Part shown: one piece after another, positions 16,640-24,939 of the stretch
Numbering within the stretch: position 1 is the first letter of the stretch
Layout: every line of letters starts with the position of its first letter
From: an uncultured Bacilli bacterium
GTDB taxonomy: Bacteria > Bacillota_I > Bacilli_A > RF39 > UBA660
Assembly (NCBI GenBank): GCA_934177995.1
Contig: CAKPPW010000009.1
Location: 1 to 46,863 of the forward strand
Reading direction: 5' to 3'
Length of the DNA: 46,863 nucleotides
Position numbers and translations under genes: made by a program
The notes under the pieces: model-generated
What the model was told of the DNA's origin: nothing
Database searches by the model: none
What the model saw: only the letters and a program-made list of their open reading frames with translations

Positions 16640-17768
16640 AATCTTATTTGTAGGTGGTGATTGGAATTTAACTGGAGGTAAAGAGTCTAAAATAGTTAAT
16701 GAATTTAAAAGGTATTTAAAAGATGCAACAGTCTATAATGGTGGTAATTATAATGATTTAAATACAATACTTAATTCTTCTATTAATTATGATATTGTTA
16801 TTTGGTGGGCTAATGTTCCTAATGAATTACCTAAAATTAGAAATGTTAAAGAAATAAATTATAAAGTAATGCTTGTCTCTTCCAAGAGAAATATAAATAA
16901 TAAATACTCCTTTCAAGAATTACTGCAGAAATCTTTTGCTTTAAAATCTAACCTAACAATAGAGTTTAGTAAAACCAATAATTTATATAATATGAGACTT
17001 TTTGATCCATTAGGTAATGTTTGGTATTTAGGAACTGATATAAAAGAATGCTCTAAAGAGTTAATTAATAGATTAGATTTTATTAAAAGTATTAGAAGGG
17101 AATCAACCGTTTCTACCGAAGAAAATGTTGGAGCTTTAGCTTGGTTTTTCAATCTGTTTAAAGAAGAAATGTATAAGTCAGAAAATAATCTAGTTGTACC
17201 AATTAAGAGTCAATTTTTAAATATTGTAAGAGATTATGCTTCTAAGTTTGCTGAAGCAACGTTTGAAACCAAAGATGTTAAAAGATTTCTAGGAAATGCC
17301 TCATTTAGATGCCCAAAGGGTTTTCCATCATTTAGAGAAGGTAAGTATATTTTTGTTAGTAAAAGAAATGTAAATAAAGAGTTTATTGGAATTAATGAGT
17401 TTGTTCCTGTATATTTAAAGAATGAAAAGATATATTATTGTGGTAATAATAAACCTTCTGTTGATACACCAATTCAAGTTAGATTATATGACTTATTACC
17501 TAATATAAATTATATGATACATTCTCACTGCTATATTAGTTCTGCACCGTTTACAAAAACAGCTTTACCATGTGGAGCAATAGATGAGGTGGAAGAAATA
17601 AAAAAAATGATAAAAAATGAATATAATAATGATTTTACTAAGGATTTCTATTTAATAAACTTATTAGGACATGGAAGTATTATGATGAGTAAGAAGCCAG
17701 AACAACTTATGAATATCAATATGATTGGAAGAAAATTACCTGAAGATATGTATCAAAAAAATTACTAA
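16629..17768 (+). CDS. Class II aldolase/adducin-domain protein linked to coaBC
   Basis: 379 residues. The N-terminal 170 residues form a Rossmann-like domain of unknown family (RILFVGGDWNLTGGKESKI). The C-terminal half is class II aldolase-like, with metal ligands in MIHSHCYISSAP, an acidic helix after LPCGAIDEVEEI, and a late histidine in LLGHGSIMMS. This fold covers sugar-phosphate aldolases and MtnB-type dehydratases. The overlap with coaB suggests a part in CoA precursor supply or salvage, but the reaction cannot be told. Confidence 0.65.
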   Translation: MKNRILFVGGDWNLTGGKESKIVNEFKRYLKDATVYNGGNYNDLNTILNSSINYDIVIWWANVPNELPKIRNVKEINYKVMLVSSKRNINNKYSFQELLQKSFALKSNLTIEFSKTNNLYNMRLFDPLGNVWYLGTDIKECSKELINRLDFIKSIRRESTVSTEENVGALAWFFNLFKEEMYKSENNLVVPIKSQFLNIVRDYASKFAEATFETKDVKRFLGNASFRCPKGFPSFREGKYIFVSKRNVNKEFIGINEFVPVYLKNEKIYYCGNNKPSVDTPIQVRLYDLLPNINYMIHSHCYISSAPFTKTALPCGAIDEVEEIKKMIKNEYNNDFTKDFYLINLLGHGSIMMSKKPEQLMNINMIGRKLPEDMYQKNY

Positions 17769-17862
17769 ATGACTGTAATATAACAAATTATCTTTAAACT
17801 TTTTAACGTTGAGGTAAAAAACTGGTTTTATTGTTTATCATAATTATGGGAGGAATATAATT

Positions 17863-18636
17863 ATGAACTATGAAATTGATGGATATCAAAATGAAAATGA
17901 ATTTGTTAGGAGTTTAAATGGAAAAAGATTTAATTCTTTGTTACCTAACTTTCAAGATTTACTTATTACTCTTTATGGAAAAATTAATGATGACAGTATA
18001 GTTTATTGTAGAAAGGATTATGAAAAGAAAAAGTTTGATATTGAAATAATTGTAAATGGTATTATTAAGAGAATTAGCATCAAAAAAGGTATTAATAATT
18101 CAGTCCATGTTGAAGGAATTTCTAGCTTTATTCATTTCTTAATTGATTCAAATGTATCTAGGGAAGCTGTCATAGAGTATTTGCGTTATCATTATGCCGA
18201 TGGAACACAAAATGGTAGGGGAGCAAATAGGATAAGTGGATATGAGTATAAAGAACAATATCAAGATAAGATAGATTATATTAATAAGCAAATTAATAAT
18301 CCCTATGTCTTAAGAAGAGCAATCAATAGATTTGTTTTGCAAGGTAAAAATTCAGCTATTAAAGTAGATGGTATTATTTACGGTACTATTAATGATTTTC
18401 TATTTATTTCTAGTGATGATGTTATGAATATCTTGATGTCAAAACAAAACATTTACTCAACTGGGGTACATTTTGGAAATCTATTTTGTCAACCAATGAC
18501 TAGAAATCTAAATTACAATCCGAAATACGAGAAAAAAAGATTTTGTGTACAAATTAAATGGTACAGTATATTTGATGATATTATGGAAATTAAAAATAGA
18601 AATGTATTAGATAATATAGAAAATACTTCTAGATAA
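17863..18636 (+). CDS. Unknown protein, possible PD-(D/E)XK-type nuclease
   Basis: 257 residues, no recognised family. A strand pair KKFDIEIIVNGIIKRISIKKG (D59 ... S72-I-K74) and an N-terminal helix with E11/E13 resemble the core of restriction-like nucleases. Further on come SVHVEGISSFIHFLI and RYHYADGTQNGRGANRIS. The last 30 bases of the gene are part of the 154-bp repeat that recurs at 20954. The 5' leader shares TTGTTTATCATAATT and a following GGAGG with the bacteriocin exporter leader at 28011. Nuclease activity is only suggested. Confidence 0.5.
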   Translation: MNYEIDGYQNENEFVRSLNGKRFNSLLPNFQDLLITLYGKINDDSIVYCRKDYEKKKFDIEIIVNGIIKRISIKKGINNSVHVEGISSFIHFLIDSNVSREAVIEYLRYHYADGTQNGRGANRISGYEYKEQYQDKIDYINKQINNPYVLRRAINRFVLQGKNSAIKVDGIIYGTINDFLFISSDDVMNILMSKQNIYSTGVHFGNLFCQPMTRNLNYNPKYEKKRFCVQIKWYSIFDDIMEIKNRNVLDNIENTSR

Positions 18637-18758
18637 ATTTATACTAACGTCGTTACCATATAACTGATTATCAGTGATCTTCCAAGCTAACTACGGGAGG
18701 TTAAACACAAAAAAACCAATTCATTACTGAATCAGTTGTTATTTTAAATGGAGCGATA
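18605..18758 (+). repeat. 154-bp direct repeat, copy A
   Basis: About 96 percent identical by eye to 20954-21107, offset 2349. It starts inside the 3' end of the gene above. It contains AACTGATTATCAGT and, 50 bases later, ACTGAATCAGTT, which can pair as a bulged stem. The loop carries 21 bases (18679-18699) identical to the tRNA-Gly gene at 27294-27314 on the other strand. The rest of the gap up to 18891 holds only the promoter region of the next gene (TATAAT at 18874). Confidence 0.9.
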
Positions 18759-18900
18759 GATAAGATAATTTGAAACTATCACTATATAAGTTAATACAAC
18801 TAACTTTTATAACAATAATAGCATAAATTGTTAATATTCCCAACACAAATGATAAAATTTGTAAAATTAATGATATAATTAGTATAGGGAGTTGATTTCA

Positions 18901-20883
18901 ATGGAATTAAATGTTAACAATATCAAAGATTTAACTAGTGTACCAAAAGAATTTATTTCTGATTCAAAAACAATAGAATATTTATATCAAAATAATTCAA
19001 ACATTTTTAAAAATGTTAGTGAAAACTTACATTTATCCGTTGATTTTACCGAGAGAATAACACAACTAATTAATAATGGTGCAATAGTATTAACCAAAGA
19101 TAATATTAAACTATTAGATTCTTTATATACTGAAAATATTACTGATATTCTCAAAAATCACTTTAATTATTTATATTTAATAAATGAAAATAATTTTACA
19201 CAGGTTGGAATAGTTAGAGACGATGATTTTTTAAAAATATTAGAAGAACATAAAATTGAAATAACTCCATATGCTCCATATTTAGTTACATTATGTAGTG
19301 ATTACATAATTAAGCAATATATTGAAGATAAAGTTAATATTGATGTTATTTTACCATATTTTATGAATTGGAATAATGGATCACAAAGAGCATTGATTCA
19401 AGAATATTTAAAAAAAGGACATTTTGATTTATCGATTTTTTATGATAAAGATATGTATAATGGCAATATTACTCCTTTTTTCAAAGATGTTTCAATTGAT
19501 ATTAAAGATGGAAATGCAATAATTAAATCAAATAGTATCGATTCTGTAATTTCTCTTTTAAATTTTGAATTACCTTTTTCAATTAGTGATATATATTTAT
19601 TAGATAATAGAGATAATTACACCAATATATTATATTTGCTAAAAAAGATAAATGAGCAAAATATAAATTTACATGTAAAAAATGGATTATCTATAAGTTC
19701 TACTTTAGAAAAAAACTCTGAATTTCTAGAATTATGTGGTAATGTTGGTAATATTGAATTGAATCCATTTGATTTGGCTACTTTTAAGAAATTATTAATT
19801 AAAACAATAGAACATCCTGGAGTTGTTATAAATGTAAAACTTAATGATTTTATGGAATATGAAAACTATTTTCTAAATTTAAATACTGAAATTCCGATTA
19901 ATGTAATTTCTCAAAAAAACGTTTCAATTTTATCTTTGAATGAAATGAAAGAATTAAATTCTAAATTAGATTCTATAGTTGCTGAAATTAAAAATAGTTC
20001 TTTAAGTCCATATGAAAAATATATTGCGGCATATAATATTGTTAAATCATTTAAAAAATATAGATTTTATTTAGATAATGAAGGAATAGATGAGTTAGTA
20101 TCTGATCAAAGTAGAAATCCTTATCTGGTTTTAACAAATCAATATATAGTTTGTGCTGGATATTCATCATTATTACACTTGCTTTTAAAGAAACTTAATA
20201 TACCATCTCATGAATGGACTATAGGTGTTTCAGATAAATCTGAAGCAATTGCTTCAGGTAGTTCAAAAGACAATGAGGCACATGCAAGATTGTATGTTAA
20301 CATAGTTGATGATAAATATGGAATAAATGGTTATTATATGTGTGATCCAACTTTTGATAATGTTGATAAAGAAAGTAGTGATTTATATGGATATAAGCAT
20401 TTAAGTATGTCTTGTGGTGAATCACACGATTATGGAAAAGATTCTTCATCATATTACTATTTTTCATATGATTACGATGTATTCAACGATCAGATGTTTA
20501 TTAATACCGATGATTATTTAGCAAAAGCAGATTCTTTATATGAAATATTTACGATTATTCAAGATTTAGATCCAGATTTTTATTCACAATTATCTGAATT
20601 AGATAGTGAAGAAAAACAAAAGGAAGCTATAAAAAAACATTTTAAAGAAAAAACATATCGAGCAATATCTTTAGAAAAAAAATATACCGCAATTATTTCA
20701 GTTTTAGAATTTCAAAATAAAAGAGAGTTTAGTGACATAGAAAAACAAACTATTCGTGAAAATTTATATAATATAGATCGAGGAATAGATACACCAATAA
20801 TAATTCCAATTTCTGGTGATGATGGATTTGATGATTGGGTAGATTTTGAGGAAGAAACTATTAACACTAATAAAAAAAGATAA
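18901..20883 (+). CDS. Transglutaminase-like (papain-fold) protein of unknown role
   Basis: 660 residues with no signal peptide. The N-terminal 350 residues are a helical/repeat region without recognised family. A transglutaminase-like core follows: Cys418 in VCAGYSSLLHLLL, His461 in NEAHARLYVNI, and Asp482 in YYMCDPTFDN form the triad in the usual order and spacing. It could be a protease, cross-linker or deamidase. GGGAG lies nine bases before ATG 18901; a TTG at 18892 is too close. The gene sits alone between two direct repeats, which suggests it arrived as a cassette. Its codon choice looks more T/A-loaded than the neighbours. Confidence 0.65.
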   Translation: MELNVNNIKDLTSVPKEFISDSKTIEYLYQNNSNIFKNVSENLHLSVDFTERITQLINNGAIVLTKDNIKLLDSLYTENITDILKNHFNYLYLINENNFTQVGIVRDDDFLKILEEHKIEITPYAPYLVTLCSDYIIKQYIEDKVNIDVILPYFMNWNNGSQRALIQEYLKKGHFDLSIFYDKDMYNGNITPFFKDVSIDIKDGNAIIKSNSIDSVISLLNFELPFSISDIYLLDNRDNYTNILYLLKKINEQNINLHVKNGLSISSTLEKNSEFLELCGNVGNIELNPFDLATFKKLLIKTIEHPGVVINVKLNDFMEYENYFLNLNTEIPINVISQKNVSILSLNEMKELNSKLDSIVAEIKNSSLSPYEKYIAAYNIVKSFKKYRFYLDNEGIDELVSDQSRNPYLVLTNQYIVCAGYSSLLHLLLKKLNIPSHEWTIGVSDKSEAIASGSSKDNEAHARLYVNIVDDKYGINGYYMCDPTFDNVDKESSDLYGYKHLSMSCGESHDYGKDSSSYYYFSYDYDVFNDQMFINTDDYLAKADSLYEIFTIIQDLDPDFYSQLSELDSEEKQKEAIKKHFKEKTYRAISLEKKYTAIISVLEFQNKREFSDIEKQTIRENLYNIDRGIDTPIIIPISGDDGFDDWVDFEEETINTNKKR

Positions 20884-20892
20884 TATGTAAAA

Positions 20893-20918
20893 CGATGACT
20901 TATAATTCAAAGTCATCG
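20893..20918 (+). terminator. Hairpin after the transglutaminase-like gene
   Basis: CGATGACTT and AAGTCATCG form a perfect 9-bp stem with an 8-base loop, 10 bases after the stop. No U-run follows, so termination is uncertain. Confidence 0.4.
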
Positions 20919-20953
20919 TCGAGTCTATAAATAAATTTGTGTAAATAAAAATA

Positions 20954-21107
20954 TATTAGATAATATAGAAAATACTTCTAGATAAATTTATACTAACGTC
21001 GTTATCATATAACTGCTTATCAGTAAACTTCCAAGCTAACTACGGGAGGTTAACCACAAAAAAACCAATTCATTACTGAATCAGTTGTCATTTTAAATGG
21101 AGCGATA
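20954..21107 (+). repeat. 154-bp direct repeat, copy B
   Basis: Second copy of the repeat at 18605-18758, including a non-coding copy of the last 30 or so bases of the gene at 17863. The same 21-base tRNA-Gly identity lies at 21028-21048. The segment from GGGAG to ACCAATTCATTA resembles 26885-26907 at the far side of the recombinase module, so this copy may hold the left attachment site of the mobile element. Nothing else is seen up to 21240. Confidence 0.88.
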
Positions 21108-21266
21108 ACTTTACTTATATTCGAAAAATTATACTCCCAAAGTTGTTTGATTAAATCAACTAAATAAATTATAGCAGTTTAAAAAATTATTACAATACTT
21201 TTAAAGGAAAATTTTTGGTTAGTATTTAAAAAAATGTCAAAATATGCTATTATTATAATAGATTTT

Positions 21267-21291
21267 GTATCATTAATAATGATACTTTTTT
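21267..21291 (+). terminator. Terminator/attenuator between promoter and the DUF4393 gene
   Basis: GTATCATT and AATGATAC form a perfect 8-bp stem with a 3-base loop followed by TTTTTT. It lies after a TATAAT (21254-21259) and only ten bases before the GGAGGG ribosome binding site, so it may attenuate transcription of the cargo operon. Confidence 0.6.
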
Positions 21292-21309
21292 CTTTGGAGG
21301 GATAATATT

Positions 21310-22074
21310 ATGAACGAATTAAAGGAAATTTCTGAATTAATACCAGAAGAAACAAAAAAAGAGATATATAAAGACGGTGTGAAACCTACAATGATTGAGG
21401 CAGGTAAAACTTTATCATTAGTTCCTAGAGTAGTAAAGAACGCTTTAGCAAAAGTAGAAATGTGGTGTATTAACAGAGAATTTATGGTAAAGGAATTTGA
21501 ACTAGAATTACAAAAAAAGTTAGAAGAACATAAAGCTGAAAATATTGTAGATGCTGATCCTAGTATATTTATTCCATCAGCTCAAGCAATTAGTTATAAT
21601 TGGGATAAAGAGGATATAAAACAGTTATATTTAAATTTAATGGCATCAGATATGGACAAAACTAAGAAGTCAAATGTTCATCCAAGTTTTTCTGAAGTTA
21701 TAAAGCAAATGGATTCCACAGATGTAAAAATATTTACAAAAATATATAATAAACAAGTAATCCCGTTGTATGTGTTAAAAAAGAGCGAAGAAAAAGGCAC
21801 TATTCCTATATTAGATTATTTATTATCTGATGATTTTTATACAGGTGTATCTGAGAACAAAACTATTAAGAGTTTGAATAATTTAGAAAGATTAAAATTA
21901 ATCGAAATTATTGATGATGAATATTATATTGATGATAAAATATACTTACCCATTGAAAATGGAAAAAATATCATAAAATATAAAAATGAATTTTTAGATA
22001 AACTTGATATAACGAAAGGAATGATAAAAAAGACTGAATTTGGTAAAGACTTTTTTGATGTATGCTGCAAATAA
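21310..22074 (+). CDS. Abi-alpha (DUF4393) family protein
   Basis: 254 residues matching the Abi-alpha/DUF4393 pattern: an N-terminal helical stretch (GKTLSLVPRVVKNALAKVEM), PSIFIPSAQAISYNWDKEDI, LYLNLMASDMDKTKK, VHPSFSEVIKQMDSTDVKIF, then a helical tail. The family is named for abortive phage infection and often appears in mobile elements. GGAGGGATAATATT precedes the ATG. The HD gene follows after 22 bases, so the two form an operon. Abi function for this protein is inference from family and setting. Confidence 0.75.
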   Translation: MNELKEISELIPEETKKEIYKDGVKPTMIEAGKTLSLVPRVVKNALAKVEMWCINREFMVKEFELELQKKLEEHKAENIVDADPSIFIPSAQAISYNWDKEDIKQLYLNLMASDMDKTKKSNVHPSFSEVIKQMDSTDVKIFTKIYNKQVIPLYVLKKSEEKGTIPILDYLLSDDFYTGVSENKTIKSLNNLERLKLIEIIDDEYYIDDKIYLPIENGKNIIKYKNEFLDKLDITKGMIKKTEFGKDFFDVCCK

Positions 22075-22096
22075 TATTTGAAATGGAGAAATTTTA

Positions 22097-23194
22097 ATGA
22101 CTAATTATTATAATAAATTAAATGACGAAGTAAAAGAATATTTTAGTATTCTATCACCAGAATTTCCAGAATGGTTATTAGAATATATTGATACACCAGA
22201 AATGGAAAGAATTGGAAAAATAAGTATGAGTTGTGGAACTGATTATTCCAAATGTTTTAATGTAAGATATTGGTATTCCAATTTAGATCATAGTGTTGGT
22301 GTTGCACTTATTATATGGCATTTTACTCACGATAAAAAGCAAACATTAGCAGGTTTGTTTCACGATATTGCAACTCCTGTATTTAAACATTGTATAGATT
22401 TTATGAATGGTGATTCTGAAACACAAGAATCGACTGAAGAAAGAACAACTGATATTATTAGAAATTCAAAACAAATAATGTCGTTACTAGAAAGAGATGG
22501 AATAAAATTAGAAGAAGTAAATGATTATAAGATTTATCCTATTGCTGATAATGATACACCAAAACTATCTGCTGATAGATTTGAATATACTTTTTCAAGT
22601 GGTCTAACTTTTTTTAGAGTTTGGGAATTAGATAAAATTAGAAAGATGTATGATAATGTTGTAGTTGCTAAAAACGAAGATGGTATAGATGAATTAGTAT
22701 TTAAAGATAAAGAAATATGTGAAGAATATATTCATACTATTTCTAGATTATGGCCTGAATGGGTAAGCGATAAAGATAGAACTGTTATGCAATTTTTGGC
22801 AGATATGTGTAAGTCTATGAATAACGCTGGATATTTGACTATTGATGATTTATATAATTTATCAGAAAGTGAAATAATTAGTAAGTTTTTAAATTGTGAC
22901 GACGATTACTTATCTGAAAGTTTCAGAAAATTTCAAAATGCAGATACTGTTTATCAAAGTAGTGATTTCATTGATGGAAAATATTGCGTAAATATAAAAG
23001 CAAAGACAAGATATGTTGTTCCACTAGTTTTAACTGAAAGTGGTAAAATTAGGATAAACAAAGTTTCTGAAAAAGCAAATGATGAGATAAATGCATATTT
23101 AAATATACCAAAAGGTGGCTACTATACATATTTTAATTTTGGTTTTACTCCTTATGAAAAAGGTATTAGTAAAAAATATCAAAAACAATGCTAA
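22097..23194 (+). CDS. HD-domain phosphohydrolase, probable defence partner
   Basis: 365 residues. H65 in NLDHSVGVA and H89-D90 in GLFHDIATPVFKH give the metal-binding H...HD pattern; a later Asp is in LSADRFEYTFSSG. HD enzymes hydrolyse nucleotides, dNTPs or cyclic nucleotides; SpoT- and SAMHD1-like types are known in phage defence. No sensor or membrane domain is seen. It is the second gene of the operon with Abi-alpha and ends in a bidirectional terminator shared with the relaxase gene. The substrate is unknown. Confidence 0.75.
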   Translation: MTNYYNKLNDEVKEYFSILSPEFPEWLLEYIDTPEMERIGKISMSCGTDYSKCFNVRYWYSNLDHSVGVALIIWHFTHDKKQTLAGLFHDIATPVFKHCIDFMNGDSETQESTEERTTDIIRNSKQIMSLLERDGIKLEEVNDYKIYPIADNDTPKLSADRFEYTFSSGLTFFRVWELDKIRKMYDNVVVAKNEDGIDELVFKDKEICEEYIHTISRLWPEWVSDKDRTVMQFLADMCKSMNNAGYLTIDDLYNLSESEIISKFLNCDDDYLSESFRKFQNADTVYQSSDFIDGKYCVNIKAKTRYVVPLVLTESGKIRINKVSEKANDEINAYLNIPKGGYYTYFNFGFTPYEKGISKKYQKQC

Positions 23195-23215
23195 GGTTAT
23201 AAATCCCTAGCATTG
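23186..23215. terminator. Bidirectional terminator between HD gene and relaxase
   Basis: CAATGCTA and TAGCATTG form an 8-bp stem that overlaps both converging stop codons. On the plus strand it is followed by TCTTTTTCTTTTT. Confidence 0.7.
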
Positions 23216-24504
23216 TCTTTTTCTTTTTGGATATCTTTATCAAAATTATTAAGATTATTTTGTATGCCTTCGGCTCTTTTAGTTATTTCTTTACAATACT
23301 TATCATACTTATAGAGTTCTTTAATTTTAGGTTGTATATCATTTATTTCAGCAAGTATTTGAGTTTGCTTGTCTTCAGTCTTTGCTCTATGATATCGTCT
23401 CCAAAGATTTTCTCTTTTTCCTTTTAACTCACTTAATTCATCAGAGTTATTTTTAGAATAGTTATCTAAATCTTCTTTTGTAACGATATTTTTCTCATGC
23501 ATAAATCTAACTTGTTGGGAAAATTGTTCTAATTTATAAACTTCTTTTCTAATAGAGTATGGAAGATATTGTTTAGGATATTTCTTTGGAAATACTCCTA
23601 GTAGATAACAATAGTATAAATATAATCCATATATTCCTTTATGAGGTTTATTAGTCCTAGAATATTCTTCAAAGATAAATTTTTGTGGCATAGGTTTAAA
23701 TGCAATTTGTCTTGATAAATATAATCGTTGGTTTAGTCTTTCTTTTGAATATTCTTCACCAAATACATTTTCTATCCTAACTTTATCTTCACCATCTCTA
23801 TAAATAGTTATTACACAATTACGAGAATAAACTTTATAACCTAATGACCTCATTCTCTCAAATAATTGTTTTAAAGTAACTGAATAACTAATAACATTAT
23901 CTAAATCTTCTTTAAGAGTTTTGTAATATTCATCATTTGAAATACTTTTGGTATAAGTCCTTTTATAAAACTTATCTTCATCTAAAACAGATAGTCCATA
24001 TTCAGAACATAGTGAATCAGAAATGTGTCTTATCTTTGATATATTGGTTAGATTGTTATTATATTTTTTACCACTTTTAAAAGAAACAGAGTTAATTATG
24101 AAATGGTTGTGAATATGATTTGTATTTTGATGTGTAGCCACAACCACTTCATAATCTTTAAACATTTCTTCTACAAACTTAACACCAATCTCATGAGCAA
24201 TATCTGGAGTGACTTCGCCTTCTTTAAATGACTGGTAACCATGATAAGCAAGAACTCCGTCTTTCTTTTTAAATCTTTCTTTAGTGAACTCCATATCATC
24301 ACAAGGATTATCTTCATCACAATTTAAGCAACTTACATAACAAACTTTTTCTTGTTTAAAATTATAATCTTTAATTGGTTCTTCTAAATAACTATATGAT
24401 TGTCTATTACCATAATCTTTATTAAGAGTTTTTTCAGGGTTGATGATATAATTTATAGACTGCTTTAAATTATTCTTAATACTCCAAATTGATGTTGTCG
24501 CCAT
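23197..24504 (-). CDS. Relaxase/mobilization nuclease (MobA/VirD2 family)
   Basis: 435 residues. The N-terminal relaxase domain has a likely nicking tyrosine at residue 19 (INYIINPEKT) and the three-His metal motif at H130, H132 and H134 (HIHNHFIINS). The C-terminal 170 residues are charged coiled-coil. It nicks oriT and pilots the single strand during mobilization. The start overlaps the stop of the tiny upstream ORF (TAATG), so translation is coupled. The oriT itself was not identified; the short intergenic stretch upstream of tnpV is the place to look. Confidence 0.85.
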   Translation of the reverse strand: MATTSIWSIKNNLKQSINYIINPEKTLNKDYGNRQSYSYLEEPIKDYNFKQEKVCYVSCLNCDEDNPCDDMEFTKERFKKKDGVLAYHGYQSFKEGEVTPDIAHEIGVKFVEEMFKDYEVVVATHQNTNHIHNHFIINSVSFKSGKKYNNNLTNISKIRHISDSLCSEYGLSVLDEDKFYKRTYTKSISNDEYYKTLKEDLDNVISYSVTLKQLFERMRSLGYKVYSRNCVITIYRDGEDKVRIENVFGEEYSKERLNQRLYLSRQIAFKPMPQKFIFEEYSRTNKPHKGIYGLYLYYCYLLGVFPKKYPKQYLPYSIRKEVYKLEQFSQQVRFMHEKNIVTKEDLDNYSKNNSDELSELKGKRENLWRRYHRAKTEDKQTQILAEINDIQPKIKELYKYDKYCKEITKRAEGIQNNLNNFDKDIQKEKDNARDL

Positions 24505-24575
24505 TATAGGTTTATCCTTTCTTTTGGAGTGGTGGGAGTAATACCACCTTGCTTGCTTATGACAACATCAGACAT
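24504..24575 (-). CDS. Tiny coupled ORF between tnpV and relaxase
   Basis: 23 codons (MSDVVISKQGGITPTTPKER, then INL-stop). The ATG overlaps the tnpV stop (ATGTCTGA), and the TAA overlaps the relaxase ATG (TAATG). This double overlap suggests either a translated micro-protein or a coupling device that carries ribosomes from tnpV to the relaxase. The relaxase ribosome binding site AAAGGA lies inside it. No homology is claimed. Confidence 0.4.
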   Translation of the reverse strand: MSDVVISKQGGITPTTPKERINL

Positions 24576-24921
24576 AAACTAACTCCTTAAGAATAATTTC
24601 TTCAGCAGTATTTTTATAATTATTCATCAATTTTACCCATTCAATCCCGCTATTTTCTTTACTTTTTTCAGATAGTTTATCATCATTTTTAATATAATTA
24701 TCCATTAAAGTTTTTAATCTTTTTTCACATTCTTTACATACTGAAAGAAGATGGTTTGTTAGTTCATTCTTCATTAAAAGTGCTTGATATAATCCCTTTT
24801 TGTGTTCCTTAATATAATTTAATCTTAGTAATCCATACTTATTTATTTCTCCATAATTTTGATTTTCTATCACCAAATTTGGTAATAAATAATCTCCAAC
24901 TTTTCTATAATCAATATTCAT
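24568..24921 (-). CDS. tnpV: TnpV, transposon-encoded protein
   Basis: 117 residues with the TnpV signature: YRKVGDYLLPNLVIE at the start, KYGLLRLNYIKEHKKGLY, then a helical part and the conserved end NNYKNTAEEIILKELVYV. The function of TnpV is not established; it accompanies serine recombinases in Tn4451-like elements. It lies 18 bases after the recombinase gene in the same operon. Confidence 0.85.
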   Translation of the reverse strand: MNIDYRKVGDYLLPNLVIENQNYGEINKYGLLRLNYIKEHKKGLYQALLMKNELTNHLLSVCKECEKRLKTLMDNYIKNDDKLSEKSKENSGIEWVKLMNNYKNTAEEIILKELVYV

Positions 24922-24939
24922 AATTTAATCAAATCCTTT

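Noticed and set aside
18605..18758. A complete tRNA-Gly gene or tRNA pseudogene in the 154-bp repeats
   Set aside because: Only 21 bases match; no acceptor stem, D-arm or CCA can be built around them.
18605..21107. Integron-type gene cassette with attC sites
   Set aside because: The repeats have stems, but consistent GTTRRRY/RYYYAAC core pairs were not found in both copies, and no integron integrase is present.
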